Of a stretch of DNA of 64,000 nt, positions 33,492 to 41,620 are shown one piece after another. How positions within the stretch are numbered: the first letter of the stretch is position 1; each line of letters opens with the position of its first letter. Source of the DNA: Ferdinandcohnia sp047246645 (GTDB taxonomy: Bacteria > Bacillota > Bacilli > Bacillales > Bacillaceae_L); contig NZ_JBFOKR010000003.1 in the NCBI RefSeq assembly GCF_047246645.1, positions 186,001-250,000 on the forward strand. The letters run 5' to 3'. Both the position numbers and the translations under genes were made by a program. The notes below the pieces were generated by a model. It saw only the letters and a list, made by a program, of their open reading frames with translations. It had not been told where the DNA came from and did no database searches.

Positions 33492-33847
33492 TTATTCGTC
33501 CGAGGAAGCGAGTAGAGTTGAAACTCGGTCGATAAGAAAGAGTCTAATCGCTCGAGAAAGTGAGAGGAGATGAAACTCGGTCGATAAGAGCGGGTCTAAC
33601 TGCCCGAGAAAGTGTGAGGAGCCGAAACTCGGTCGATAAGNNNNNNNNNNNNNNNNNNNNNNNNNNNNNNNNNNNNNNNNNNNNNNNNNNNNNNNNNNNN
33701 NNNNNNNNNNNNNNNNNNNNNNNNNNNNNNNNNNNNNNNNAAGAAGTCTAATCGCCTGAGAAAGCGAGTGTAGTTGAAACTCGGTCGATAAGAGCGGGTC
33801 TAACTGCCCGAGAAAGTATGCATAGCCGAAACTGGGTCGATACGTTA
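33492..33847. repeat. Tandem repeat, 52-base unit, with scaffold gap inside
   Basis: The core GAAACTCGGTCGATAAG recurs at 33520, 33572 and 33624 before the gap and at 33776 and 33828 after it, always 52 bases apart. Units alternate between an A type (TCTAATCGC..GAGAAAG) and a B type (GGGTCTAACTGCCCGAGAAAG), giving a 104-base higher-order period. Each unit can pair CCGAG with CTCGG. The true copy number is hidden by the gap. Confidence 0.85.
33641..33740. other. Assembly gap (100 N)
   Basis: Exactly 100 N, the usual placeholder for a gap of unknown length. Both flanks are copies of the 52-base repeat, so the assembly broke in the array. ORFs predicted through the N-run are not real. Confidence 0.98.
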
Positions 33848-33861
33848 GGGAAGGTGAATGT

Positions 33862-34266
33862 ATGAAACATAGCTTTGTTATGTTGAGAACGGGTGTTATG
33901 GAAGTCGTTTGTCCCTGTACACATTGTGAAGGAATGAAAAAAATAGAAGTAAGAAAAGGGACCATTATAACAATTACACCAGATAAAAAGTATGTTGATG
34001 GCCTTGGCTGGTATTTTTTAATTGATTTCAACTGGGAGTACCAAGTATACATAAACATTCATGACTTTGAACACTATTATTTTCAGGAGATCTTTTGTTC
34101 ACTTGTTGATTTTGATTTGAAATATATCTACATACAGTTTAGGCTTAATCAAGCTCTTGACGAGAGAAATAAAGAGGCATTTAATTATTTCTCCGACGAA
34201 CTTATACAGTTGAACAAATTAAAAGAAACAATTGTGAAACGAATGCAATATCATGATAAAGTGTAA
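33862..34266 (+). CDS. Hypothetical protein with IDEAL-like C-terminal segment
   Basis: 134 residues, ATG start after AGGGAAGGTGA. The N-terminal third has three close cysteines (VVCPCTHCEG) that may bind metal. The C-terminal RLNQALDERNKEAFNYFSDEL resembles the short IDEAL motif, a helical segment found in Bacillus proteins such as YpiB and ComK. No membrane segment. Function unknown; the IDEAL call is by pattern. It follows the repeat array directly. Confidence 0.65.
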   Translation: MKHSFVMLRTGVMEVVCPCTHCEGMKKIEVRKGTIITITPDKKYVDGLGWYFLIDFNWEYQVYINIHDFEHYYFQEIFCSLVDFDLKYIYIQFRLNQALDERNKEAFNYFSDELIQLNKLKETIVKRMQYHDKV

Positions 34267-34339
34267 ATAGATAGCTATGATGTATATAGAAGTCGATTGT
34301 AGCAATATACGTATTACATAACGTAGGAGGAAATTTGAA

Positions 34340-34825
34340 TTGAATATATTAGATGTAATTAATACACGCCGAAATATAAAGAGTTTTAAAGAAGAACAGG
34401 TTGATATGGTGCAAATCAACAAATGGTTACAAGCAGGAGCAATGGCACCGAATCACAGAATGACCGAACCTTGGGAAGTGTATGTCGTTGGTCCGGAGGC
34501 AAGAGAGAAATTAAATCATAAAACAAACTTCTTTAATGCCCCTGTTGTTCTTGCTGTTTTATCAAGACATGGCGCAACAGATGTTGAAACTGCTGAAAAT
34601 GTAATTGCAACAGCTTGCTTTGTACAGAATTTCAACTTAGCTGCATGGGCGGATGGTGTAGGTACATTTTGGTCTTCTATGGGTAATGTTCAAAAGAACC
34701 GTGATATTTTAGGAGTTCCAGAAGGATATGATGTCATTGGTGTATTTGGTGTTGGATATCCTGACGAAATAAAAGAACCAAAGGTAAGAACATCTATACA
34801 AGAGAAGATTAAGTTCATTTCTTAA
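34340..34825 (+). CDS. Nitroreductase family protein
   Basis: 161 residues, TTG start seven to nine bases after GTAGGAGGAA. The FMN-binding features are RRNIKSFKEEQVDMVQINKW at the start and ACFVQNFNLAAWADGVGTFW in the middle; GVPEGYDVIGVFGVGYPDE is the usual end. It is a short member, similar to Bacillus YdjA/YfhC-type proteins. It probably reduces nitro compounds or quinones with NAD(P)H. Monocistronic, with a terminator downstream. Confidence 0.9.
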   Translation: MNILDVINTRRNIKSFKEEQVDMVQINKWLQAGAMAPNHRMTEPWEVYVVGPEAREKLNHKTNFFNAPVVLAVLSRHGATDVETAENVIATACFVQNFNLAAWADGVGTFWSSMGNVQKNRDILGVPEGYDVIGVFGVGYPDEIKEPKVRTSIQEKIKFIS

Positions 34826-34867
34826 TTAATACGCAACGAATTCGGTATAAAAGTATGCTGAAGAAAA

Positions 34868-34915
34868 GGGCTTGTCCACTGATATGTAAGTGTATCGATG
34901 GGCAGGTCCTTTTTC
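34868..34915 (+). terminator. Probable terminator after the nitroreductase gene
   Basis: 11-base stem (34868-34878 with 34899-34909) with three G-U pairs, 20-base loop and six T. Confidence 0.6.
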
Positions 34916-34986
34916 TGTGCTTTACAAGATTGATACTATCCCATTATGGTTAAGGAAGGTAAATATAGAAAAAATATATTCTTATT

Positions 34987-35012
34987 TGAAACAAACCGTT
35001 TTGAAAACCGAC
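34987..35012 (+). promoter_or_regulatory. Candidate autoregulatory ECF promoter
   Basis: TGAAAC (34987-34992), 16 bases, CGAC (35009-35012), 23 bases before the sigma gene start. CGAC is the -10 preferred by B. subtilis SigX. Confidence 0.6.
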
Positions 35013-35035
35013 TTGTAAGTAAAGGGGGGAATGAA

Positions 35036-35587
35036 GTGAGTGAGGAATTAGATATTGATATGTTATATAGAGAGTATCACATAGATATTTATCGTTTTTC
35101 CTTATATTTTTCAAATAATAAACAGGATGCAGAAGATATTACTCAGGAAGTTTTTATAAAAGCAATCCGGAATCGTAAACAGCTGAAGGATGATACTCGC
35201 GCGAAATACTGGCTGCTATCGATAGCCAGACATACGGCGATTGATCATATGCGGAAAAAGAAGTTGAAATTGAGATTACCAGATTTAATCGAAAAACTGA
35301 CTACCCATGAAAAAGAACAGTCTATAGATGATCATATCCTGTTAAAAGAGAAGTGGGAAGAAATTCAAAATGCGCTGCTGCATATAAAACCACATTATCG
35401 TAGTTTATTAATTTTACGAGGAATTCAAGAAATGACAATAAAGGAGACTGCAGAAATTTTAGGCTGTACGGAGCTAAAAGTACGAGTAGACTTTTTCCGT
35501 GCTGTGAAAGTATTGAAACGAGAACTTCATTCGTTGGAAGGAGTGAATGATAGTGAAACAGACCGAAGATCTAACGCAAGAGGCTAA
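35036..35587 (+). CDS. ECF RNA polymerase sigma factor (SigX-like)
   Basis: 183 residues from the GTG at 35036, preceded by AAAGGGGGGAA; the frame is open upstream to 34946 but covers the promoter. Region 2 (YSLYFSNNKQDAEDITQEVF-like, then KYWLLSIARHTAIDHMRKKK) and region 4 (LLHIKPHYRSLLILRGIQEM, TIKETAEILGCTELKVRVDF) are intact. The gene overlaps the next one by 35 bases, the classic sigma/anti-sigma coupling. An ECF promoter directly upstream suggests self-activation. Confidence 0.93.
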   Translation: MSEELDIDMLYREYHIDIYRFSLYFSNNKQDAEDITQEVFIKAIRNRKQLKDDTRAKYWLLSIARHTAIDHMRKKKLKLRLPDLIEKLTTHEKEQSIDDHILLKEKWEEIQNALLHIKPHYRSLLILRGIQEMTIKETAEILGCTELKVRVDFFRAVKVLKRELHSLEGVNDSETDRRSNARG

Positions 35588-37007
35588 GAAGCTGCTGAAT
35601 CCAATTAAGCAAAGACCTAATCTTAAACCTGATCAAGCATTTGTTACTGAATTACATAATCGCATACTCATTGAAAACACAAAGAAAAAACCAAAAGTAA
35701 ATCTTGTTCCTTTGTTTGCTATAGCAACTATCATTCTTATCGTTCCTTTACTTATTTTATCTACTTTGACTGAAAATGAATCTGTTGCTTTTGATGTTGA
35801 GGAATCCTCCAGTATCCAATTAGTGAAACAGATAGAATATGGAAGTGAAAAAGGAGACATCAGTCTAAATGCTTATGGAATGAATCCTGTTTCTAGTTTT
35901 GATATCAAGGATGGGACTTTATATCTGCTAGATGATGCTGGGTCACAAATAGTTGTTATGAGTAAAGATGGAGAGAGAACATCGATTTCTATACCGAAAG
36001 ATCAATACACAATGGGAATACTTCAAGATATTTTAGTAACAAAGAATGAAGATATTTATGTGGTTAACTCTTTGGATAAAGAAGTGTATCAATTTCAGGC
36101 TGATGGTAAACTAGTAGATACTTATGATTTATCCAATGTTGATTTATTTTTTCCGGACTCGTTATATGAACTAGAAGATAATGAGATAATTGTTGGTCAA
36201 AACCAAGAACAATTTGTAAGCCTAGAAACAATGGATTTTATTAATGATAAAAACCTTCCGTTTCAATTTAAGCGTGTGAATCAAAAGGAAAGTAAGTTAT
36301 TAGTTAACAATCAGGAAAATCAAACTGAGCTGACCTTGTTATCAGATTTAGGACTTGGCAATGTATCTATAAAGGAGCTCACAGAAGATCAAATTCTTTA
36401 CATGGAGACCATTACTCCACCAGTTTTCACACCCCTTTCAGAGACACATCTGTATGTGTTAAATAGTGAAGGTACCAAACTTGGAGGTGCCCGTATTCCT
36501 GTAGAAACGTTTATAGAAAAACCACAGAGGGTGGAGAATTATATCAAAACCGATGGAAATCAAATTTATCTTTTAATTCCTGAGAAAGAGCAAATTTCTT
36601 TATATGAAGTATCCTTAGGGAAAACGTATGAAAGCTTTATAGAGGAACAAGCAAAAGAGCATACAATAGGCTATGATTATCAAACGTTTGGAGAGCCATT
36701 TCCAGAGTTAGAGGCTGAAGTAAAGAAGCTATTTACTGACAACAAAATTAAGTATGGTAATGCGGATTCATTAAATGGAGTTTCAATCGACGAAGATGGT
36801 AAAGTGATAATAGACTTTAAGGATTTCTTGTCAGGTAGTCCTGCAAGTGCCGAAGCACAATCCCTGTTCGAGGCACTTCATTCCGCAACATTTGAGAAGT
36901 TCCCGGAAATTCAACAAATCTATTTTCAGTTTGATGGCAGCTTTAGCGCATGGTGTCATTGGTTAGAAAGTACGGAGGAACCTTGGAAACGTCAAGGTAC
37001 CGAATAA
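35553..37007 (+). CDS. Membrane-bound anti-sigma factor with outer propeller-like and GerMN-like domains
   Basis: 484 residues from the GTG at 35553, nine bases after GGAAGGAG; an ATG at 35547 is too close to that site. The cytoplasmic head (about 45 residues) is followed by one membrane segment (LVPLFAIATIILIVPLLILS, about 48-70). The outer part first shows repeated beta-strands (FDIKDGTLYLLDDAGSQIVV, KNEDIYVVNSLDKEVYQF), like a propeller, and ends in a segment resembling GerMN (GVSIDEDGKVIIDFKDFL, FPEIQQIYFQFDGSF). It should hold the sigma factor until an envelope signal arrives. The GerMN comparison is my inference. Confidence 0.78.
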   Translation: MKQTEDLTQEAKKLLNPIKQRPNLKPDQAFVTELHNRILIENTKKKPKVNLVPLFAIATIILIVPLLILSTLTENESVAFDVEESSSIQLVKQIEYGSEKGDISLNAYGMNPVSSFDIKDGTLYLLDDAGSQIVVMSKDGERTSISIPKDQYTMGILQDILVTKNEDIYVVNSLDKEVYQFQADGKLVDTYDLSNVDLFFPDSLYELEDNEIIVGQNQEQFVSLETMDFINDKNLPFQFKRVNQKESKLLVNNQENQTELTLLSDLGLGNVSIKELTEDQILYMETITPPVFTPLSETHLYVLNSEGTKLGGARIPVETFIEKPQRVENYIKTDGNQIYLLIPEKEQISLYEVSLGKTYESFIEEQAKEHTIGYDYQTFGEPFPELEAEVKKLFTDNKIKYGNADSLNGVSIDEDGKVIIDFKDFLSGSPASAEAQSLFEALHSATFEKFPEIQQIYFQFDGSFSAWCHWLESTEEPWKRQGTE

Positions 37008-37023
37008 TAGAGGAGAGTTGTTA

Positions 37024-37290
37024 ATGTGCAGAAACATTAGGCCATTATTTAATTTTGAACCAGCAGCAACCGATGATGAGATATATGCAGCTTCATTACA
37101 GTATGTTAGAAAAATAACAGGATTTAATAAGCCCTCCAAGGCGAATGAAGAAGCATTTAATCAAGCGATTAACGAGATAGCAGCGGTTACTCGAAAATTA
37201 GTAGATTCAATGGAAACGAGTGCCCAACCTCGTAATCGTGAAGTAGAGGCTGAGCGGGCAAAAGCAAGGGCTGCCAAAAGGTTTGGGTAG
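37024..37290 (+). CDS. DUF2277 family protein
   Basis: 88 residues from the ATG at 37024, eight bases after GAGGAG; a TTG at 37018 is in frame. The sequence MCRNIRPLFNFEPAATDDEI and the end RNREVEAERAKARAAKRFG match DUF2277 over its full length. These small cytoplasmic proteins have no known role. The gene lies 16 bases after the anti-sigma gene and probably shares its transcript; a terminator follows. Confidence 0.92.
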   Translation: MCRNIRPLFNFEPAATDDEIYAASLQYVRKITGFNKPSKANEEAFNQAINEIAAVTRKLVDSMETSAQPRNREVEAERAKARAAKRFG

Positions 37291-37332
37291 ACGTCGTGAG
37301 AGTTGCGGGCTAAATGAATAGAAATGAATTTT

Positions 37333-37363
37333 AAAGATCGTCACAAAAGACGATCTTTCTTTA
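37333..37363 (+). terminator. Terminator of the sigma/anti-sigma/DUF2277 operon
   Basis: Perfect 10-base stem AAAGATCGTC / GACGATCTTT, 6-base loop, CTTTATT tail. Confidence 0.85.
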
Positions 37364-37576
37364 TTACTGAATGAAGCTTTTAACCTACTATTGTTTTAAT
37401 CAAATAAAATGTAAAAACACAAAACGAGACCAGTTTTCGAGAGCTCAAGTTAATGGGATTATAGAGTTGTTTTTATTATATATAATAGTACCATTGCATT
37501 ATTAAGTAGGTATTTTGTACAAAGTATCAATCATATATTTTGAAGGGGAGTGGTGTATCTACTAAGGAGGGACAAC

Positions 37577-38371
37577 ATGACAGCTAATCCTATTGTTGCT
37601 AGGTCACTAGACGAAATTAGATTTTGGTCTAGGATTATGAAGGAACATGCCTTGTTTTTAAGCTTGGGATTTACTTATGAACAACAGCAATTAATTGATG
37701 AAGCCAATCAGTTTATTGCATTGTTTGAAAGGATTGAAGAGAAGTTATCAAGATTTACTGTTAATTCTGATTTGCGCCAAGTCCAAGCCTTCAATGCTGA
37801 GGTTTATCAGGCTGCCGTATCAATATGGAGTTACAAAAGAAAGGTTTTAGGTTTAACACTACGCTGTGAAATCAGAGGCAGTAACAACTTTCCTTTATTA
37901 GTTGACCATATTAGCAGAGAAGCTGCATATTTTGCTAATCGTTTAAAAGAACTAAATGAAGGGAAATTAGCCCCATCCCCTGCTGCCATCATTGAAGAAA
38001 ATGTATTCTTCTTACGAATTATGGCTGATCATGCTAAGTTTATCGGACACCTCTTAGACCCGTCCGAAAGAAAATTAGTTAACCAGGCGAGAGAATTTAG
38101 TCATGATTTTGATCAACTTCTATTTCAAGCTGTTGATTTGGAATCAATGAGACCACAATCTGAAACGAAGCCCATTCTCACACAATTCTTAGATCAAAAT
38201 AAAGTTTCTGTCGCTTCCTTAAGGGACTTCAAGAAAACGGCAAGAGAATTAATTGAAGCTTGTCGTATTAAGAGTAATATTCATCCTCTTTTAGCAGATC
38301 ATACTTTCAGAGAAGCTGAAAGGTTCTTGGAAATAATAGATTTATTTGAAGCTAGTCTGAAAAGAAGGTAA
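37577..38371 (+). CDS. DUF2935 domain protein
   Basis: 264 residues from the ATG at 37577, after TAAGGAGGGA; the frame extends to 37550 without a site. Two related halves, each beginning with a FWSRIMKEHALFL / FFLRIMADHAKFIGHLL helix and including a HISREAAYFANRL / HTFREAERFLEII helix, form the duplicated four-helix DUF2935 fold. Conserved His and Glu in each half suggest a metal site like that of ferritin- or hemerythrin-type bundles; this is inference. It is soluble, single-gene, and known only from spore formers. Confidence 0.88.
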   Translation: MTANPIVARSLDEIRFWSRIMKEHALFLSLGFTYEQQQLIDEANQFIALFERIEEKLSRFTVNSDLRQVQAFNAEVYQAAVSIWSYKRKVLGLTLRCEIRGSNNFPLLVDHISREAAYFANRLKELNEGKLAPSPAAIIEENVFFLRIMADHAKFIGHLLDPSERKLVNQAREFSHDFDQLLFQAVDLESMRPQSETKPILTQFLDQNKVSVASLRDFKKTARELIEACRIKSNIHPLLADHTFREAERFLEIIDLFEASLKRR

Positions 38372-38541
38372 TACATTACTTAACTTTTGCAATTGCGGGT
38401 TGTAGTACAATGTGGAAAAGTAATGCAGAAAAAAGATCAATAGTTACTGAGCCATTTAAAAGACAAGTGGTATGCAGTAATTGTGTTGCAATTTGATATG
38501 AATTTTTTTGTGTGAGTGATATTTTTGTGATAGAAAACGGA

Positions 38542-38571
38542 GTCCGAACTCAATAGAGTCGGGCTTTTTTT
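38542..38571 (+). terminator. Terminator after DUF2935
   Basis: Stem GTCCGAACTC / GAGTCGGGC with one bulged base, tetraloop AATA and seven T. Confidence 0.75.
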
Positions 38572-38652
38572 ATTTTTAAGCTGTTGAACTCATATTATGG
38601 TGATAATTTTCTTGTAATAGAAAAAAATAATAATAAGAAAGGAGGGATGAAA

Positions 38653-39033
38653 ATGACTATGAAAAAGTGGTTGAGAGGATTGGTAGGTTTACTCTCAGTA
38701 GTTGTTCTAATGACAACTTTTAGCTCATTTAGTGTATTTGCCAAATTCGATAGCGTAACACAAAAAATGAATCCGATTGAAGTTGAGTTGAACGATGATT
38801 ACTTTAACCCGAAAGTTATCACGATCTCCAGTGGTAGTACGACAACTTTTTTATTGAAAAACAAAGGAAAGAAAGAACATACCTTCACAGTTGAAAAGCT
38901 ATCTATTGATGTCGAACTACAACCAGGAGAAGAAAAATCGATTTCAGTGAAGCCGGAAAAACCGGGTACATATGAGCTTATATGTAGATACCATTTTAAG
39001 AAAGGCATGGTTGGAGAGGTAATAGTTAAGTGA
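38653..39033 (+). CDS. Secreted cupredoxin-domain protein
   Basis: 126 residues from the ATG at 38653, seven bases after AAAGGAGGG. Signal peptide about 1-30 (WLRGLVGLLSVVVLMTTFSS, cut after VFA). The mature part is a small beta-sandwich with a full type-1 copper ligand set: His76 (KEHTF), Cys111, His114 (CRYH) and Met119 (KKGM). It could carry electrons or hold copper outside the membrane. It is a single gene with its own terminator. Partners are not evident. Confidence 0.85.
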   Translation: MTMKKWLRGLVGLLSVVVLMTTFSSFSVFAKFDSVTQKMNPIEVELNDDYFNPKVITISSGSTTTFLLKNKGKKEHTFTVEKLSIDVELQPGEEKSISVKPEKPGTYELICRYHFKKGMVGEVIVK

Positions 39034-39060
39034 CCATTAAAACAAAAGTATTGATTTATG

Positions 39061-39097
39061 AAGGCTTAGAGCAATTATTTGTCTAAGCCTTTTTTTA
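39061..39097 (+). terminator. Terminator after the cupredoxin gene
   Basis: 10-base stem AAGGCTTAGA / TCTAAGCCTT, 11-base loop and eight T. Confidence 0.88.
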
Positions 39098-39309
39098 TTT
39101 TTTACGTTCAAGTAACTCTTTTATCTTAGCAAATTCCTACATATTCGCTTTTTATCATGCTTTTTGCCATAAACGGTATTAAAGGTTTTGAATAATCAGT
39201 TGGGTTTCCATTGTTCTACATTATTTGACAAATTTTGAAATTATATTAAGGTTAATAAGAGATAGAATAATGTGTTATTTCAGTAAATAGATTTGAGAGG
39301 TGCTATTTT

Positions 39310-39945
39310 ATGGAGAAAAGTAAAAAATTGTTACTAGTCATGGTTTTTGTTGTATTTGGATTACTCACGGCTGCGTGTGGAGACTCATCTGATGAAACAG
39401 GTGGTACGCCGGAAACCCAGAAAGAAGATAATAACGAACCGGAAACTACAAAGGACACTAATTCAGATGTGGATACAACAGAAGAAAGTACAGAAAACAT
39501 TGATACAGATACAACGGATACAGAGAAGAGTGATACAGGCGAAAAAGCTGAAACATCAAATAATGAAACTGAAGAAGCTGATACTTATATCGGGGTGAAA
39601 GCGGAGTATCTCAATAAATTAAACGCTACTAAACTAGAAGTAGAAGCAGTGGAACCAGCAGATTCTTCAACCTATGCATTGAAAAAAGTAGAGAATGAAC
39701 GCTGGGAAGCATGGGACGGGCTGTTAAATGAAATTTATGGAGTTCTTAAGTTACAACTCACTTCAGAAGAGATAGAGAAATTGAGAGAAGAACAACGGAA
39801 GTGGATCACATATAGAGATGATACGGCATTAGAGGCTTCTTTGAAATTCAAAGGTGGTACGATGGAGCAATTAGAATATGTGTCAGTCCTGGCTAATGTC
39901 ACAGAAGAAAGATGCTTTGAATTAGTTGAAGAGTATATGAAATAG
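39310..39945 (+). CDS. Lipoprotein with LprI (DUF1311)-like domain
   Basis: 211 residues, ATG start after AGAGGTGC. Lipobox LTAACG with Cys23. A linker of about 65 residues of Thr, Glu, Asp and Ser follows. The C-terminal 120 residues show the DUF1311 pattern: ENERWEAWDGLLNEIYGVLK, LREEQRKWITYRDDTA, and an end with VTEERCFELVEEYM. Mycobacterial LprI inhibits host-type lysozyme; whether Bacillus members do is unknown. The usual disulfide cysteines of the domain are mostly absent here. Confidence 0.82.
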   Translation: MEKSKKLLLVMVFVVFGLLTAACGDSSDETGGTPETQKEDNNEPETTKDTNSDVDTTEESTENIDTDTTDTEKSDTGEKAETSNNETEEADTYIGVKAEYLNKLNATKLEVEAVEPADSSTYALKKVENERWEAWDGLLNEIYGVLKLQLTSEEIEKLREEQRKWITYRDDTALEASLKFKGGTMEQLEYVSVLANVTEERCFELVEEYMK

Positions 39946-40016
39946 ATTAATAGAATATGTGATACAAATGTAGAGTTGAGTATAACAACGATTGAAACAA
40001 TTGGGGAGATGTTTTT

Positions 40017-40772
40017 GTGGAAAAAGAATATACAGAAATTAATTCAAAAACAATTGATAAGTGGGTTGAGGAAGGATGGCAATGGGGTCAACCGATCAGT
40101 CATGAGGTATTCGAAAAAGCAAAAAATAATGAGTGGGAAATGGTGTTAACACCTACGAAGGCAGTACCGAAGGAATGGTTTTGCGATTTGAAGAATGCCA
40201 AGGTACTTGGCTTAGCTTCTGGCGGTGGTCAGCAAATGCCTATCTTTTCTGCATTAGGTGCTAAGTGCACGGTATTAGATTATTCGGAAAAACAATTAGA
40301 AAGTGAACGAGAAGTTGCGAAAAGAGAAAATTACGAGATTAAAACAGTAAAAGCAGATATGACAAAACGATTCCCTTTTGAGGATGAAACATTCGATCTT
40401 ATTTTTCATCCTGTATCCAATTGTTATGTTGAAGATGTTTTGCCGATTTGGAAGGAATGTTACAGGGTGTTGAAAAAAGGAGGCATCCTTGTAGCCGGGC
40501 TAGATAATGGAATAAATTATATTTTTGATGAAGACGAAACAACGGTCAAATATAAGCTGCCGTTTAATCCTTTGAAGAATGAGCAGCAGTATGAAGATTC
40601 AATAAAAAATGACTGGGGAATCCAATTCTCACACACCATTGAAGAACAAATCGGGGGACAATTACAGGCAGGGTTTATCCTAACAGATATCTATCAAGAT
40701 ACAAATGGTTCTGGTAAGCTTCATGTACATAATATCCCGACTTTTTATGCGACAAGGGCAATTAAAAAGTGA
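40017..40772 (+). CDS. Class I SAM-dependent methyltransferase
   Basis: 251 residues, GTG start after TTGGGGAGA. Motif I is KVLGLASGGGQQMPIFSALG, followed by the acidic end of strand 2 (CTVLDYSEKQLE), TVKADMTKRFPFEDETFDLI and ILVAGLDNG. Before the fold lies a KWVEEGWQWGQPISHEVFEK N-terminus usual for a Bacillaceae group of small-molecule methyltransferases. The substrate is unknown. A bidirectional terminator follows. Confidence 0.9.
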   Translation: MEKEYTEINSKTIDKWVEEGWQWGQPISHEVFEKAKNNEWEMVLTPTKAVPKEWFCDLKNAKVLGLASGGGQQMPIFSALGAKCTVLDYSEKQLESEREVAKRENYEIKTVKADMTKRFPFEDETFDLIFHPVSNCYVEDVLPIWKECYRVLKKGGILVAGLDNGINYIFDEDETTVKYKLPFNPLKNEQQYEDSIKNDWGIQFSHTIEEQIGGQLQAGFILTDIYQDTNGSGKLHVHNIPTFYATRAIKK

Positions 40773-40792
40773 GGGTTATATCCTTTACCGCG

Positions 40793-40824
40793 AAAAAAGC
40801 AAGTGCAAAATGCCTTGCTTTTTT
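40793..40824. terminator. Bidirectional terminator
   Basis: 11-base stem AAAAAAGCAAG / CTTGCTTTTTT with a 10-base loop between convergent genes. Confidence 0.88.
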
Positions 40825-40846
40825 ACATAGATCCAAAATAAATCCT

Positions 40847-41620
40847 TTAAACAGTCTTACTTTTTTTCTGATTCTTCACTAGAAAATAAGCCGTAATCCA
40901 TGAGGTGATCGGAATGACAAGTGTTACTCCTATTCCTGCACAAAGGATTGTGACCAACTCAGCGCTGAATATTTTTGAATTTACAATTTCTCCTAGGGAA
41001 TAGGACAGATCCTTGAACCAAATTAACAGTGCCAAATAGCTGCCAAAAAAGGCGAAAAACAATGTGTTTGTACTTGTTCCTAGTATATCCTTTGCGATAC
41101 TTATTCCAGAATTAAATAATTCTCTCCTACTCAAATGTGGATTATGATAATGTATTTCACGCATTGGCGAAGAAACGGCTATTGCTGTGTCAGTAATTGC
41201 TCCGATTGTACTCATGATGATTACTGAAACAGCAATTTTCACAAAATCAATTCCAATATAAAGAGAGAACATACCCAGCTCTTCGATTTCTTCTTCACCA
41301 AATCCTTGTATCATCGTCTTTTCAGTAATAATAATGATAAGGAATAATAAGATAACAATTGAAATGATTGTAGAAAGAAACGCTGTTTTCGTTTTAGTGT
41401 TTACTTGGTTAATATAGAAAAGATTAATACAGCTTATAGCTACACAAGCAATTACCGTTAAAATAATCGGGTTTATATTTGGGTCGTTCAAAAAAATAAT
41501 TGTAATAAAGAGTATACCAAAATTAAAGAATAATGCTAAAAACGATCGTACTCCTTTTTTTCCGCCAATAAGAGTCATTAATAGGAATAAAATCAACGCA
41601 AATACTACCAATACATTCAT
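40847..41620 (-). CDS. YibE/F family membrane protein (YibF-like, short)
   Basis: 257 residues, ATG start overlapping the stop of the upstream partner by four bases. Seven or eight membrane segments and the family motifs IGAITDTAIAVSSPMREIHY and GISIAKDILGTSTNTLFFAF are present. YibE/F proteins are conserved in Firmicutes but their function is not known; transport has been suggested. The pair is always coupled, so the two products probably form one complex. Confidence 0.88.
   Translation of the reverse strand: MNVLVVFALILFLLMTLIGGKKGVRSFLALFFNFGILFITIIFLNDPNINPIILTVIACVAISCINLFYINQVNTKTKTAFLSTIISIVILLFLIIIITEKTMIQGFGEEEIEELGMFSLYIGIDFVKIAVSVIIMSTIGAITDTAIAVSSPMREIHYHNPHLSRRELFNSGISIAKDILGTSTNTLFFAFFGSYLALLIWFKDLSYSLGEIVNSKIFSAELVTILCAGIGVTLVIPITSWITAYFLVKNQKKSKTV

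Noticed and set aside
33560..33751. Plus-strand ORF through the N-gap
   Set aside because: Half of it is undefined sequence and the rest is tandem repeat.
33492..33847. CRISPR array
   Set aside because: The whole 52-base unit is repeated, including what would be spacers, and no cas genes are near.
33492..34058. Minus-strand ORF running through the N-gap
   Set aside because: It is a product of the N-run and the repeat array; the 52-base period does not keep a frame, and it covers the start of the gene at 33862.
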